Source: Gilliamella sp. App4-10 | GTDB taxonomy: Bacteria; Pseudomonadota; Gammaproteobacteria; Enterobacterales; Orbaceae | NCBI RefSeq assembly: GCF_001690495.1 | Contig: NZ_LZGS01000046.1 | Coordinates: forward strand, 62,001-126,000 | DNA length: 64,000 bases | Direction: 5' to 3' | Part shown: positions 39,578 through 50,119 of the stretch, in pieces | How the letters are laid out: each line of letters opens with the position of its first letter | How positions within the stretch are numbered: the first letter of the stretch is position 1 | The notes under the pieces: model-generated | What the model saw: only the letters and a program-made list of their open reading frames with translations | The model's database searches: none | Told to the model about the DNA's origin: nothing | Translations under genes and position numbers: made by a program

Positions 39578-41311
39578 ATGGGCAGGTTTTTTCACAGTGC
39601 TTTTTTTCAAAAAATAGATTCATGGATGCCAGGATTAGGCAGTCTATTACAGTATAGACGTGAATATCTTAATTTTGACATTAAGGCAGGTTTATCGGTT
39701 GCTGCTGTTTCATTACCAGTGTCAATTGCTTATGCTGAATTGACTGGCGTTGGTGCTATAGCTGGACTGTATTCGACCATTTTGCCTTTAATTGTATATG
39801 CGCTTTTTGGTTCTTCTAAACAGCTGATTGTCGGACCTGATACGGCCACTTGTGCAGTGGTTGCTGCCGTTGTATTGCCGTTAGCGGCAAATGATCCAAT
39901 CTTGCGTTGGCAGTTAGTTGTTATATTAACCATAATGATTGGTATCTGGTGTATCATCGCTGGAAAGCTGCATCTTGGCGCACTAGCTGACTTACTTAGC
40001 CAGCCCATTTTAATTGGTTTATTGAATGGTATTTCAATCACCATTATGGTTGATCAGTTAGCCAAAACATTGGGCTTTAGTTATGATTATTCTTATTTGA
40101 TTGAGCGTATTGTGTATTTTCCTTTTAAAATATTACAAATTCATCTAGGTACTGCACTGGTTTCATTTTTTACATTATTAATTTTAATTGTTTCAAAGCG
40201 TTTAAAGCCTCAATATCCAGCGCCGCTGTTAGCCGTCATTGTGATGACTTTTTTTTCATGGCTGTTTAATTTTGATCATTTTAATATTCGTATCATTGGT
40301 AATGTGAACGGTGATTTTATACCTGTCGAATCATGGCTTGATTTCGATAAAGGTTTAATGCGTGATTTAGTTGTCCCTTCACTTAATATTGCCATTATCT
40401 GTTTTGTGAGTATGATGATAACGGTGCGCAGTTTTGCCTCGAAAAATAACTACGAAACCAATGCTGATATTGAGTTTAAAGCATTGGGTATCGCCAATAT
40501 TGTAGCAGGATTATCCCAAGGTTTTGTTGTTAGTGGCACATCATCCAGAACCGCTGTGAATGATGCCAATGGAGGAAAAACTCAGCTCGTTTCGATTATT
40601 GCAGCAATGTTAATTGGTATAGTGGTATTGTTTTTTCTTTCACCTTTACAATTTATTCCAACTTGCGTGTTAGGAGTGATTTTAATTTACTCTTCAATGT
40701 CGTTAATCAATTTTCAAACAATTATCCGTTTTTTTAAATTTGACCGAGACGCATTTTATTTAAGTTTGACAACGCTCGTTTCAGTGCTTGTAATTGGTAT
40801 TATTCCAGGTATGGCACTGGCGGTACTGCTAGGTCTATTTTTATTTTTACGCCGCGTATTTAGGCCAAAAGATCAATTACTAGGTATTGATGAAAGTGGT
40901 CGCATTCATTCAATAGGTCAGGATGTACGACCAGTCAATAACACGATGATTTATCGATTTAATTCTCCGTTAACTTATTTCAATATTGCTTATTTTAGAC
41001 GAAGAATTATTAGTTATATTGACGAAGCAGATGAGTCTATAAATTATGTGATTGTTGATGCGATTCCTTGCTTTACTTATAAAGATGTGAGTGTGTTGTC
41101 GGGCATTAATGAATTAGTAAACTCTTTAAAAGTAAGAAACGTCATTTTAATCTTATCTGGCCGACGCAAAACTCTTAAAAACTGGTTTAAACAAATGAAT
41201 ATTAAGCTTGATGATAATTATATTGATTTTGCTTATGATCTCTATTTTGCGGTTAAATTAGTCCAAAGTAAGGAACAAATAAATAGTAAAGTTGATGATG
41301 AATCTATTTAG
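39578..41311 (+). CDS. SulP family anion transporter with STAS domain
   Basis: Inner-membrane carrier of the SLC26/SulP family with 10-12 hydrophobic segments to about residue 430 and a cytoplasmic STAS domain from about 455 to 560. Family motifs are AAVSLPVSIAYAELTGVGAIAGLYS near 40-64 and GPDTATCAVVAAVVLP near 85. Sulfate or bicarbonate is the usual substrate, but sequence alone cannot decide. AAGGAA precedes the ATG, 8 bp after pmbA, so the genes are likely cotranscribed. 577 residues. Confidence 0.9.
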   Translation: MGRFFHSAFFQKIDSWMPGLGSLLQYRREYLNFDIKAGLSVAAVSLPVSIAYAELTGVGAIAGLYSTILPLIVYALFGSSKQLIVGPDTATCAVVAAVVLPLAANDPILRWQLVVILTIMIGIWCIIAGKLHLGALADLLSQPILIGLLNGISITIMVDQLAKTLGFSYDYSYLIERIVYFPFKILQIHLGTALVSFFTLLILIVSKRLKPQYPAPLLAVIVMTFFSWLFNFDHFNIRIIGNVNGDFIPVESWLDFDKGLMRDLVVPSLNIAIICFVSMMITVRSFASKNNYETNADIEFKALGIANIVAGLSQGFVVSGTSSRTAVNDANGGKTQLVSIIAAMLIGIVVLFFLSPLQFIPTCVLGVILIYSSMSLINFQTIIRFFKFDRDAFYLSLTTLVSVLVIGIIPGMALAVLLGLFLFLRRVFRPKDQLLGIDESGRIHSIGQDVRPVNNTMIYRFNSPLTYFNIAYFRRRIISYIDEADESINYVIVDAIPCFTYKDVSVLSGINELVNSLKVRNVILILSGRRKTLKNWFKQMNIKLDDNYIDFAYDLYFAVKLVQSKEQINSKVDDESI

Positions 41312-41476
41312 TTATCGTGACCATTAATAAAATCGGAAGGATTGTTTTTTTATTTATCTCAGAGCCCTTGATTTCGATAGGTAAAGCAATATTAATATAG
41401 ACAATTGCCTACAAATTTAAGTACAATATTGGATCTTTCAAATGAAGCATTTTAGTAAACAATATTAGGGGTAAAA

Positions 41477-41767
41477 ATGGCACGTGTAACTGTTCAAGAT
41501 GCAGTAGAAAAAATTGGTAATCGCTTTGATCTCGTTATTGTAGCAGCAAGACGCGCTCGTCAACTACAAGTTGAAAATAAATCACCACTTGTTCCGGAAG
41601 AAAACGACAAGGAAACCGTTATTGCATTACGTGAAATTGAAGATGGTCTTGTCAATAAGCAAATTCTTGATATCGCTGACTTTCAAACGCGTCAAGACGT
41701 AGAGGCAGAAGCGCGTGCAACGCTTCATGAATCGATTCTCCTCGAAAACACGCCTTCGTACGAATAA
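41477..41767 (+). CDS. rpoZ: RNA polymerase omega subunit
   Basis: Small subunit that wraps the beta-prime C terminus and contributes to one ppGpp site. [20 protein letters not shown] and RRARQLQ are the diagnostic N-terminal elements; 96 residues (E. coli 91). AGGGG precedes the ATG. It heads rpoZ-spoT-recG. gmk, which precedes rpoZ in E. coli, is absent; the upstream neighbour is the SulP gene. Confidence 0.97.
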   Translation: MARVTVQDAVEKIGNRFDLVIVAARRARQLQVENKSPLVPEENDKETVIALREIEDGLVNKQILDIADFQTRQDVEAEARATLHESILLENTPSYE

Positions 41768-41785
41768 GCTTTACAGGAATTGCTT

Positions 41786-43894
41786 ATGCAATATTTTGAT
41801 AGCTTAAAAGAGGTTGTAGCATTTTATCTTCCACCTAAACAAGTTGAATCGATACAAGATGCTTATCTTTTTGCTAAAAATGCACATGAAGGGCAATTCC
41901 GATGTAGTGGCGAACCTTATATCACTCACCCAGTTGCAGTCGCAACAAATTTGGCTAATATGCGGCTTGATTATGAAACAATCATTGCCGCACTTTTACA
42001 TGATACTATTGAAGATACTTCTGTCACCTTTCAGGATATTACGAATAAATTTGGTAAACATGTTGCCATTTTAGTTGAAGGTGTCTCTAAACTTGATAAG
42101 TTAAAATTCCGTAACAGACAAGAGGCACAAGCTGAAAATTTTCGGAAAATGGTGCTTGCCATGACCGAAGATGTGCGTGTTATTTTAATTAAACTTGCAG
42201 ATCGCACCCATAATATGCGCACATTAGGTGCTTTAAGACCTGATAAACGTCGTCGTATTGCCAAAGAAACTCTCGAAATTTATGCGCCTTTAGCGCATCG
42301 TTTAGGGATTAATCATATTAAAACTGAACTCGAAATTTTGAGCTTTACTGCAATGCATCCCAATCGTGCTAAAGTGCTTGAAAAAGTAGTTAAAACGGCA
42401 AGAAATACACGAAAAGAACTTATTCAACAAATTTTGTTTGAAATACGTGGTCGATTATTAGAAGCCCATATTGACGCAGAAGTTACTGGTATTGAAAAAA
42501 ATATCTATGTCATTTATCAAAAGATGCAGCTACGTGAGCAGCACTTTCATTCTATCATGGATATTTACACATTTAGAATTGTGGTTAAAGATGTCGATGC
42601 TTGCTATCGCGCGCTTGGACTAATACATAATTTGTATAAACCACGTCTTAATCGTTTTAAAGATTATATAGCGATTCCTAAAGCAAATGGATATCAATCG
42701 TTACATTCATCGTTAATTGGACCACACGGCACTCCGGTTGAAGTACAAATCCGTACCGAAGATATGGATCAAATGGCCGAAATGGGGGTTGCTGCGCATT
42801 GGGTATATAATGAAACGGATGAATTAAACAATACGACCACACAAATCAAAGCGCAGCGCTGGATGCAAAGCCTGTTAGAACTGCAACAAAGTGTAGGTAA
42901 TTCTTTCGAATTTATTGAAAACGTAAAATCGGAATTGTTTCCAAAAGAAATTTATGTTTTTACTCCTAAAGGGCGTATTGTACAGTTACCTAAAGGAGCG
43001 ACATCAGTTGATCTTGCTTATGCAGTTCATTCTGATATTGGTTATCAATGTATTGGTGCAATTGTTGATCGTAAACCTTACCCTTTATCACAACCATTAA
43101 AGAGTGGGCAAACTGTTGAAATTATTACTTCACCAGAAGGTCGACCTAACGCGAATTGGTTAAATTTTGTGGTTAGTGCCAAAGCAAAGTCGCGTATTCG
43201 TCAGGCGCTTAAAACGCTTAAACGTGAAGATGCAATTGAATTAGGTCGACGTTTACTCAATCTTTCGTTAGTTAAATCTGGCGGTATTAATGCTTTGTCA
43301 TTAAGTCAAAAAGAACGAGTGGTTGAATTAGCTAAATTGTCCTGTTTTGATGATGTCTTAGCTGAAATTGGGTTAGGCAATATTATGAGTCATTTTATTG
43401 CCAAAGGTTTAGAACATAAAGCGCTGTTACAAAATAAATCAGAGCCAAATAAAACCCTTGTTATCACTGGAAGTGAAGGTGTCTTGGTTACGTTTTCTAA
43501 GTGTTGTCATCCTATTCCCAATGATCCCATTATTGGGCATGTCAGTCCTGAAAAAGGGCTAACAGTGCATCATGAATCTTGCCGAAATGTTACAGGCTAT
43601 CAAAATAATCCAGAAAAATATATCTCACTCAAATGGGCGCCAGATATTTCTCAACGCTTTGTAGCCGAAATTTGGATTGATATTTTAAATACTCAAGGTT
43701 CTTTGGCGAATATACTTTCAATTATTAATGATGACGATACCCGACTACAATGGTTAAATACCGAAGAAAAAGATAGACAAATTTATACGGTTATTTTGCA
43801 GATAGAAGTAAAAAATACTCAGCAACTTAATGAATTGATTCGTAAAATGTCATTACAACCAGATGTAGTGAATGTTACACGAAATATAAATTAG
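41786..43894 (+). CDS. spoT: Bifunctional (p)ppGpp synthetase/hydrolase SpoT
   Basis: Makes and mainly degrades the alarmone (p)ppGpp. The HD hydrolase has GEPYITHPVAVA near 43 and ALLHDTIEDT near 70; the synthetase region holds RFKDYIAIPKANGYQSLH near 290; TGS (IYVFTPKGRIVQLPKGAT near 390) and ACT (from about 625) domains follow. ATG 41786 is preferred over TTG 41780, because AGGA lies 7 bases before it, giving 702 residues as in E. coli. An intact HD makes it SpoT rather than RelA. trmH, found between spoT and recG in E. coli, is missing. Confidence 0.97.
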   Translation: MQYFDSLKEVVAFYLPPKQVESIQDAYLFAKNAHEGQFRCSGEPYITHPVAVATNLANMRLDYETIIAALLHDTIEDTSVTFQDITNKFGKHVAILVEGVSKLDKLKFRNRQEAQAENFRKMVLAMTEDVRVILIKLADRTHNMRTLGALRPDKRRRIAKETLEIYAPLAHRLGINHIKTELEILSFTAMHPNRAKVLEKVVKTARNTRKELIQQILFEIRGRLLEAHIDAEVTGIEKNIYVIYQKMQLREQHFHSIMDIYTFRIVVKDVDACYRALGLIHNLYKPRLNRFKDYIAIPKANGYQSLHSSLIGPHGTPVEVQIRTEDMDQMAEMGVAAHWVYNETDELNNTTTQIKAQRWMQSLLELQQSVGNSFEFIENVKSELFPKEIYVFTPKGRIVQLPKGATSVDLAYAVHSDIGYQCIGAIVDRKPYPLSQPLKSGQTVEIITSPEGRPNANWLNFVVSAKAKSRIRQALKTLKREDAIELGRRLLNLSLVKSGGINALSLSQKERVVELAKLSCFDDVLAEIGLGNIMSHFIAKGLEHKALLQNKSEPNKTLVITGSEGVLVTFSKCCHPIPNDPIIGHVSPEKGLTVHHESCRNVTGYQNNPEKYISLKWAPDISQRFVAEIWIDILNTQGSLANILSIINDDDTRLQWLNTEEKDRQIYTVILQIEVKNTQQLNELIRKMSLQPDVVNVTRNIN

Positions 43895-43899
43895 GCATT

Positions 43900-45993
43900 A
43901 TGATAAATCGTTTTTTTGACCAGTTACCGCTGATAAAGTTAACGGGAATTGGTGAAAGTCTAGAAAAAAAGTTTAATACATTAGGTGTCTATACTGTTAA
44001 AGATCTATTGTTGCACTTTCCTTTACGTTACGAAGATCGCACTTCGACTTGTGCCATTGGTGATGTGGCTATCGGTGAGTATACCACGATTGAGGGGTGT
44101 ATCATAAAAACTGAAGTGATCTTTAGACGTAAACAAATGTTAGTTTGTTATATTCAAGATGACTCAGGAATAGCGATATTAAGATTTATGAATTTCAATG
44201 CTGGAATGAAAGCAAGTTTAACGCCAGGTAAGTGGGTAAGTGCTTATGGTGAGGTTAAAAGAGGAAAAAGCTATCCTGAAGTAATTCATCCACAATATAA
44301 AATTAAAGATAGTCGTGAAGCTAAATTGTTAGCTTCTGATTGCAATGAAGAAAGATATACGCCTGTCTATTCAACAACTTACGGACTTACGCAAAATATT
44401 ATTCGTAAATTGATACGCACTGCACTGCTACTATTAAAACGTAACCCACCAAAAGAAATCTTACCGACACCGCTAGCGAGTCGCTATTTCACTGTTTTTG
44501 ATTCATTAAATATTATTCATAATCCACCAATAGATACTGATATAAAGCAATTGTCGAATGGGGAACACCCTGCAATTAGACGGTTTATTTTTGAAGAATT
44601 GCTCGCCTATCATTTAAGCATGTTGATGTTGAAAACCGATAATCAAAAGCAACAAGCTTATGCAATGAATGTTAGTCAACAGTTTATCAAACCGTTTTTA
44701 TCTTCATTACCTTTTAACCCCACTCGTGCTCAGCAACGAGTGGTTCAAGATATTTATCAGGATATGGCAAAACCAATTCCAATGATGCGATTAATCCAGG
44801 GAGATGTTGGTTCTGGCAAAACGTTAGTTGCAGCACTAGCAGCACTCAATGCAATAGAAAATAATCGACAAGTGGTATTAATGGCGCCGACTGAAATATT
44901 AGCAGAGCAACATTATCACAATTTTAAACAATGGTTTGCTCCTCTTGGTATTTCTGTGGATTGGTTATCAGGGAGATTAACCGCTAAAAATAAGCGTCAG
45001 CGTTATGAGCGTATCTTAAATGGTGAAATTACCCTGTTAATTGGTACACATGCGGTGTTTGTTGATCAAGTGGAATTTTATTCGTTAGGTTTAGTGATTA
45101 TTGATGAACAGCATCGGTTTGGTGTTAATCAGCGCCTAAGTCTTTGGGAAAAAGGTATTAAAGATAATCTTTATCCACATCAATTAATTATGACCGCAAC
45201 GCCTATTCCCCGAACATTAGCCATGACAGTTTATGCTGATCTCGATGTTTCAGTTATTGATGAATTACCACCAGGCAGAACGCCTATCACTACAGTTGTA
45301 GTACCTAATACTCGCCGAGATGAGATCATTGAACGTGTCAACCAAGCTTGTTTAGATAATCGCCAAGTATATTGGGTATGTACCTTGGTTGAAGAGTCTG
45401 AAACGCTTGATGCACAAGCGGCTGAAATGCTGGTTGCTGAATTACTGGCGCGTTTACCTCATTTAAGTATTGCGTTAGTGCATGGAAAAATGAAATCTGA
45501 TTTAAAGCAATCGGTCATGCAAGACTTTAAAGCCGGAAAAATTCAATTGCTTGTCGCCACAACAGTTATTGAAGTTGGCGTTGATGTACCTAATGCTAGC
45601 TTAATGATTATTGAAAATGCAGAACGTTTAGGTTTAGCCCAATTGCATCAGTTACGTGGACGAGTTGGACGAGGTTCGGCTGTATCTCATTGTGTATTAA
45701 TGTATCAAGCGCCCCTAAGCAAAGTCGCCCAAGCACGCATGAAAGTAATGCGTGAAAGTAATGATGGTTTTATTATTGCCCAAAAAGATCTTGAACTTCG
45801 TGGTAGTGGTGAAATTTTAGGGACTCGCCAAATGGGTACGGCTAATTTTAAAGTGGTTGATTTGATTCGTGATCAGCATTTGATTAGTGAAATCCAACAC
45901 GCATCTTATGATATCCAAACAAACTATCCGCAAAGCGCCTTACAATTAGTTAACTGTTGGCTGCCAAATCGTGAAAAATATATTAATGTATAA
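43900..45993 (+). CDS. recG: ATP-dependent DNA helicase RecG
   Basis: Branch-migrating helicase that rewinds stalled forks and processes R-loops. The wedge domain lies in the first about 150 residues (LLLHFPLRYEDRT start). The helicase has Walker A LIQGDVGSGKT near 300, DEQH near 400, ATPIPRTLAMT and motif VI QLHQLRGRVGRG near 585. 697 residues (E. coli 693). Start is 5 bp after spoT, so they are cotranscribed. Confidence 0.97.
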   Translation: MINRFFDQLPLIKLTGIGESLEKKFNTLGVYTVKDLLLHFPLRYEDRTSTCAIGDVAIGEYTTIEGCIIKTEVIFRRKQMLVCYIQDDSGIAILRFMNFNAGMKASLTPGKWVSAYGEVKRGKSYPEVIHPQYKIKDSREAKLLASDCNEERYTPVYSTTYGLTQNIIRKLIRTALLLLKRNPPKEILPTPLASRYFTVFDSLNIIHNPPIDTDIKQLSNGEHPAIRRFIFEELLAYHLSMLMLKTDNQKQQAYAMNVSQQFIKPFLSSLPFNPTRAQQRVVQDIYQDMAKPIPMMRLIQGDVGSGKTLVAALAALNAIENNRQVVLMAPTEILAEQHYHNFKQWFAPLGISVDWLSGRLTAKNKRQRYERILNGEITLLIGTHAVFVDQVEFYSLGLVIIDEQHRFGVNQRLSLWEKGIKDNLYPHQLIMTATPIPRTLAMTVYADLDVSVIDELPPGRTPITTVVVPNTRRDEIIERVNQACLDNRQVYWVCTLVEESETLDAQAAEMLVAELLARLPHLSIALVHGKMKSDLKQSVMQDFKAGKIQLLVATTVIEVGVDVPNASLMIIENAERLGLAQLHQLRGRVGRGSAVSHCVLMYQAPLSKVAQARMKVMRESNDGFIIAQKDLELRGSGEILGTRQMGTANFKVVDLIRDQHLISEIQHASYDIQTNYPQSALQLVNCWLPNREKYINV

Positions 45994-46053
45994 TTGTTGC
46001 AGTATTTTTTGAACAGATATTTAATGTTGTACTCATTTAGAGATAATGAGTTT

Positions 46054-46092
46054 ATGTGTGGGCTTCAACACTGTTGTTTTTAGTCCACACAT
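46054..46092. terminator. Stem-loop between convergent recG and ulaG
   Basis: ATGTGTGGGCT (46054-46064) pairs with AGTCCACACAT (46082-46092) with one G-T pair. The loop contains a T-run, but the tail is weak. It lies between the two 3' ends and probably serves both. Confidence 0.45.
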
Positions 46093-46116
46093 TAAAGTTA
46101 ACATAAAATTGCAGAG

Positions 46117-47184
46117 TTATAAGAATGAGCGATAAGGTAATTCTGGCTCATCGGTAAAGATATCTCTAAATCCACGATAATGTTGATAATGCATTTTATG
46201 TTTATCGGTTGGATAAGTATATTTTCCTCCCACTTGCCAAAAGAAAGGCTTAAATTGATAATCTAGGCGATCTTTTTTCATTTGCCATAACACTTCGATT
46301 TCACGCGGGTCACTTTGGAAGTTGGCCCAAATGTCATGATGGAAAGGAATAACGACTTTAGTATTGAGTGATTCAGCTGCGCGCAAGATATCTGCTGAAG
46401 TCATTTTATCTGTTACACCACGTGGATTTTCGCCATAAGATAGCAATGCAACATCAATTTTATAATCATTACCGTGTTTTGCATAATAATTAGAATAGTG
46501 TGAATCACCAGAGTGATAAAGTGAACCACCCGTTGTTTCAAATAGATAGTTAACTGCTCTGTCATTCATGCCATCTAAAATAGATTTATCTGTAGATGAT
46601 ACGCCTTTGGGTAGAGTAACGAGTGAAGTTCTATCAAAAGAGTCCAATACACGAATGGTTATGTCACCAACTTGAATTGTTTCGCCAACTTTGGCAACAA
46701 TGCAGCGATCTTCTGGAACTCCCCAACTTTTCCATAATTCTACACAAGCTTTAGGACCAATAAATTTAACTTTAGATGAACAGTTTTGAATGACAGCAGC
46801 AGCCACATTGACATCAATATGATCGGCATGATCGTGCGTTGCCATGACGGCATCAATTTGTTTTATTGCAAAAGGGTCAAGAACAAATGGACTGGTTCTT
46901 AAGTTTGGTTGTAATTCACGCACGCCACCCATACGCATCATTTGATGTTGTTTGTTCATTAATGGATTTGCGTGTGTTTTTTTTCCAGTGCCACACCAAA
47001 AATCGACAGATATATTTGTATTACCAGCTGATTTTAACCAGATACCGGTACAAGCAAGCCACCACATTGTAAATGTGTTGGGTTTAACTTCTGTCGTTTC
47101 TATTTCTTCATTAAGCCAGGTTCCCCATTCAGGAAATGTATTTAATATCCATGATTCACGGGTAATTTCGTTCACTTTACTCAT
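46117..47184 (-). CDS. ulaG: L-ascorbate-6-phosphate lactonase UlaG
   Basis: Opens the lactone ring of L-ascorbate 6-phosphate to 3-keto-L-gulonate 6-phosphate in the cytoplasm. Metallo-beta-lactamase ligands are in THDHADHID near residue 112; further family parts are [13 protein letters not shown] near 218 and [14 protein letters not shown] near 280. 355 residues (E. coli 354). It lies 25 bp after ulaR on the same strand, so here it is probably cotranscribed with its regulator, unlike the E. coli order in which ulaG faces ulaA. Confidence 0.97.
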   Translation of the reverse strand: MSKVNEITRESWILNTFPEWGTWLNEEIETTEVKPNTFTMWWLACTGIWLKSAGNTNISVDFWCGTGKKTHANPLMNKQHQMMRMGGVRELQPNLRTSPFVLDPFAIKQIDAVMATHDHADHIDVNVAAAVIQNCSSKVKFIGPKACVELWKSWGVPEDRCIVAKVGETIQVGDITIRVLDSFDRTSLVTLPKGVSSTDKSILDGMNDRAVNYLFETTGGSLYHSGDSHYSNYYAKHGNDYKIDVALLSYGENPRGVTDKMTSADILRAAESLNTKVVIPFHHDIWANFQSDPREIEVLWQMKKDRLDYQFKPFFWQVGGKYTYPTDKHKMHYQHYRGFRDIFTDEPELPYRSFL

Positions 47185-47209
47185 ACTTTGTTCCTTTTAC
47201 AATTTATAG

Positions 47210-47971
47210 TTAAACTAAAATAACTTTAACGCCTTGCTCCTTAATGCATTCAATCACGTCCTTATTTGCTTGTTTCCCAGTAATTAAAATATCGATTTTA
47301 TTGACAGGACAAAAAAGCATGCCTGAATTGGCATTTTTATCAATTTTTGAACTATCAACAACAACAACTAAATTTTCGACTTGTTCAAGTATTTGCTGTT
47401 CAGCAACAGCGCCTAAAATTTCGTTTTTATAAAGACCGGTTGGCGTTAATGTTTTACCACTGGTAAACATCCATTTGCCTGCATAAGAATTGGTAATATT
47501 GGCAATGGGGTTAAGAATAATATTTTGTGTCTTGTTGTATAATCCTCCCATAATGATGACATTTTCATGGTCATGCTCAATTAAGTAACACGCTAATGGA
47601 AAGTAGTTAGTAATAATTGAGACATTTTTACCGCACAGTTCGCGACCGAGTAAAAATGCTGTCGAGCCACAGTTTATAATAATGTTTTCTTCATTATTGC
47701 ATAGTTTAGCAGCACGTATGGCAATGCGTGCTTTTTCGTGATAATGGTCAGTATTGTGATTATCAATTGGTACCCAAGTTGGTTTTACTTCTTCTAATCG
47801 CATAATTCCATTGCGGACTTTTTTTACTCGTCCTTCTTGATCCAGTTTTGTGATGTCTCGCCGAGCAGTTGCGGGTGAAATAGCAAAAAGTGAAATTAAC
47901 TCAGTAACTTTAACCATACCTTTTTCGTTAACTAATGCCACTATTTCGTTATGCCGAGATAGCTCGTTCAT
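47210..47971 (-). CDS. ulaR: DeoR-family repressor UlaR
   Basis: Repressor of ascorbate genes, released by L-ascorbate 6-phosphate in E. coli. The DeoR helix-turn-helix lies in the first 55 residues (VTELISLFAISPATARRDITKLDQEGRV), and the C-terminal sugar-phosphate sensor holds NCGSTAFLLGREL near 100 and VVDSSKI near 210. 253 residues (E. coli 251). GAGGT precedes the ATG. It is placed between ulaG and ulaA, divergent from the structural operon. Confidence 0.93.
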   Translation of the reverse strand: MNELSRHNEIVALVNEKGMVKVTELISLFAISPATARRDITKLDQEGRVKKVRNGIMRLEEVKPTWVPIDNHNTDHYHEKARIAIRAAKLCNNEENIIINCGSTAFLLGRELCGKNVSIITNYFPLACYLIEHDHENVIIMGGLYNKTQNIILNPIANITNSYAGKWMFTSGKTLTPTGLYKNEILGAVAEQQILEQVENLVVVVDSSKIDKNANSGMLFCPVNKIDILITGKQANKDVIECIKEQGVKVILV

Positions 47972-48134
47972 TATAACCTCTTTATAATTGTTGATTAAAT
48001 GTGATTTAAATTGATGATAATTTTCATTTATATTTATGTCAATTATTTTAAAATTTAATTCACTAAAGTAGTTATCTAATTCATTGATAATAATAACTTT
48101 AACTTAAAATTTTGCTCGTGCTTTTTTATCAAAA

Positions 48135-48150
48135 TGTGATGAGTGTCACA
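48135..48150. promoter_or_regulatory. CRP-cAMP site in the ulaR/ulaA gap
   Basis: TGTGATGAGTGTCACA is a perfect TGTGA-N6-TCACA dyad. It lies 175 bp before ulaA and 164 bp before ulaR, where activation of the divergent ula promoters by CRP is expected. Confidence 0.85.
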
Positions 48151-48193
48151 GGTGCGGTTATTAATCGTTTGGAAAAGTGATCGTTGTCAAATT

Positions 48194-48258
48194 AATCAAA
48201 AATAATCATTGAATGAATTATTTTGATTGTGGAAGATATCGATGTGTTTTAATTTTGA
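48194..48258. promoter_or_regulatory. Candidate UlaR operator region
   Basis: AATCAAAA (48194-48201) and TTTTGATT (48221-48228) form an inverted pair, and a further ATTTTGAT lies near 48250, about three helical turns on. Repeated TTTTGAT units between the CRP site and ulaA suit the multi-site binding of DeoR-type repressors. The motif is simple and AT-rich, so this is tentative. The rest of the 354-bp gap shows nothing else. Confidence 0.35.
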
Positions 48259-48325
48259 TAAAACTTGATTTTCGAGATGTATTGTTTGAGTAATGAAAAA
48301 TGTCGATAACTGATGAGAGGAACAT

Positions 48326-50092
48326 ATGGAAGTAATCTATAACGTATTTTATATTTTTTATAGTCAAGTTATGACAAAGGCGCCTTTGTTGCTGGGTTTG
48401 GTAACAATGTTAGGTTATTGTCTATTACGTAAAGATATAACAACAATTTTAAAAGGTACCATCAAAACCATTGTGGGTTTTATGTTATTACAAGTTGGAT
48501 CTGGCGTGTTAGTTTCAACTTTCAAACCTGTTATCGCTAAACTGGCAGAGTATCATGGCATTAAGGGATCTATTATTGATACCTATGCATCAATGGTGGC
48601 CGTTGAAAATGGCATGCATGAAAACTATTCATGGGTTGGTTATGCAGTATTGTTAGCATTGGCTATTAATATCGTGTTGGTGATTTTTCGACGTATAACA
48701 GGTATTCGAACCATCATGTTAACTGGCCATATTATGTTTCAGCAGGTCGGTTTAATTGCATTATTTTACTTTCTTTTTGGCTACAGTATGTGGGAAACCA
48801 TTATCTATTCAGCCGTTATTATCGCGCTTTATTGGGGGATCTTTTCGAATATGATGTTTAAACCCACTGAGGCTGTCACCGGTGGTGCTGGATTTTCAAT
48901 TGGTCACCAACAACAAATTGGATCATGGATTGCCGTTAAATTAGCGCCCAAACTGGGGAATAAAAACGATTCGGTGGATAATTTAAAACTACCTAAATGG
49001 TTGCACATTTTTCATGATAGTATCGCTGCAACCACTATTGTTATGACATTTTTCTTCGGAATTATTTTACTTTCTTTTGGTTTAGATAATTTGCAAACCA
49101 TGGCGGGATCAACTCATTGGACAATCTATATTTTTGAAACTGGTCTTAAATTTGCTGTGGCGATCCAAGTGATTGTAAGTGGTGTGCGTATGTTTGTTGC
49201 TGAGCTGTCTGAAGCCTTTAAAGGTATTTCAGAAAAATTAATTCCCAATGCTGTATTGGCGATTGATTGTGCTGCCATTTATGCATTTTCGCCTAATGCC
49301 ATGGTATTTGGTTTTATTTGGGGAGCATTAGGACAATTTTTAGCGATTGCTTTATTACTTGTCTTTAAATCACCGATCATGATTATTCCTGGTTTTATTC
49401 CGATGTTTTTTTCGAACGCAACCATTGGTGTTTTTGCTAACCACTTTGGTGGTTGGAAGGCCGTTATGAAAATTTGTTTTGTAATGGGCATGATAGAGGT
49501 GTTTGGTTCGGCTTGGGTCATTTATATTTTTGCACAAAATGGTACACCGATTGATTCTTGGATGGGAATGGCTGATTGGGCAATATTATTTCCACCGATT
49601 TTACAAGGTTTATCTATTTCGCATTTATTTATCTATGTGCTTATTGCATTAGCCATGCTTTATATGTTCTTTGCTGCTAAACAGTTACGTTTGGATGAAG
49701 CCATGCAAAAAAATCAACCAGAGATAAATGATGAACATCAAGATATCAATAAAGCTGTAGTTGAAAAAATGGATGATATCGATACAAGCAAAGATCGCGC
49801 AGTTCGCATTTTGGCTGTCTGTGGTAGTGGCCAAGGTTCCTCAATGATGATGAAAATGAAAATTGCCAATTACTTAAATAAAAAAGGAATCCCGAATGAA
49901 ATGGACTCTTGTGCAGTGACTGATTATAAATCACGTCTTCCTAATGTCGATATTATTGTTGCTTCAAAACATCTTATTCATGAAATTGAAGTTAATGAAG
50001 GTCAGTATGCGTTAGGTGTACAAAATATGCTTAATCCACAAACTTTTGGTGATGAGCTTATTAAGCTGATTAATCAAGTAATTTCTAAATAG
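48326..50092 (+). CDS. ulaA: Ascorbate PTS permease UlaA fused to EIIB UlaB
   Basis: Inner-membrane PTS transporter that imports L-ascorbate and phosphorylates it to the 6-phosphate. Residues 1 to about 455 are the EIIC domain, with about 10-11 hydrophobic segments (start [20 protein letters not shown], then [15 protein letters not shown]). A linker rich in charged residues (about 460-490) leads to an EIIB domain, [20 protein letters not shown], with the phosphorylated Cys near 500, continuing to 588. E. coli makes these as separate UlaA (465) and UlaB (101); here no stop separates them. AGAGGAAC precedes the ATG. Confidence 0.96.
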   Translation: MEVIYNVFYIFYSQVMTKAPLLLGLVTMLGYCLLRKDITTILKGTIKTIVGFMLLQVGSGVLVSTFKPVIAKLAEYHGIKGSIIDTYASMVAVENGMHENYSWVGYAVLLALAINIVLVIFRRITGIRTIMLTGHIMFQQVGLIALFYFLFGYSMWETIIYSAVIIALYWGIFSNMMFKPTEAVTGGAGFSIGHQQQIGSWIAVKLAPKLGNKNDSVDNLKLPKWLHIFHDSIAATTIVMTFFFGIILLSFGLDNLQTMAGSTHWTIYIFETGLKFAVAIQVIVSGVRMFVAELSEAFKGISEKLIPNAVLAIDCAAIYAFSPNAMVFGFIWGALGQFLAIALLLVFKSPIMIIPGFIPMFFSNATIGVFANHFGGWKAVMKICFVMGMIEVFGSAWVIYIFAQNGTPIDSWMGMADWAILFPPILQGLSISHLFIYVLIALAMLYMFFAAKQLRLDEAMQKNQPEINDEHQDINKAVVEKMDDIDTSKDRAVRILAVCGSGQGSSMMMKMKIANYLNKKGIPNEMDSCAVTDYKSRLPNVDIIVASKHLIHEIEVNEGQYALGVQNMLNPQTFGDELIKLINQVISK

Positions 50093-50119
50093 ATTTTCCA
50101 ATAAAAAAAGGAGTACAAC

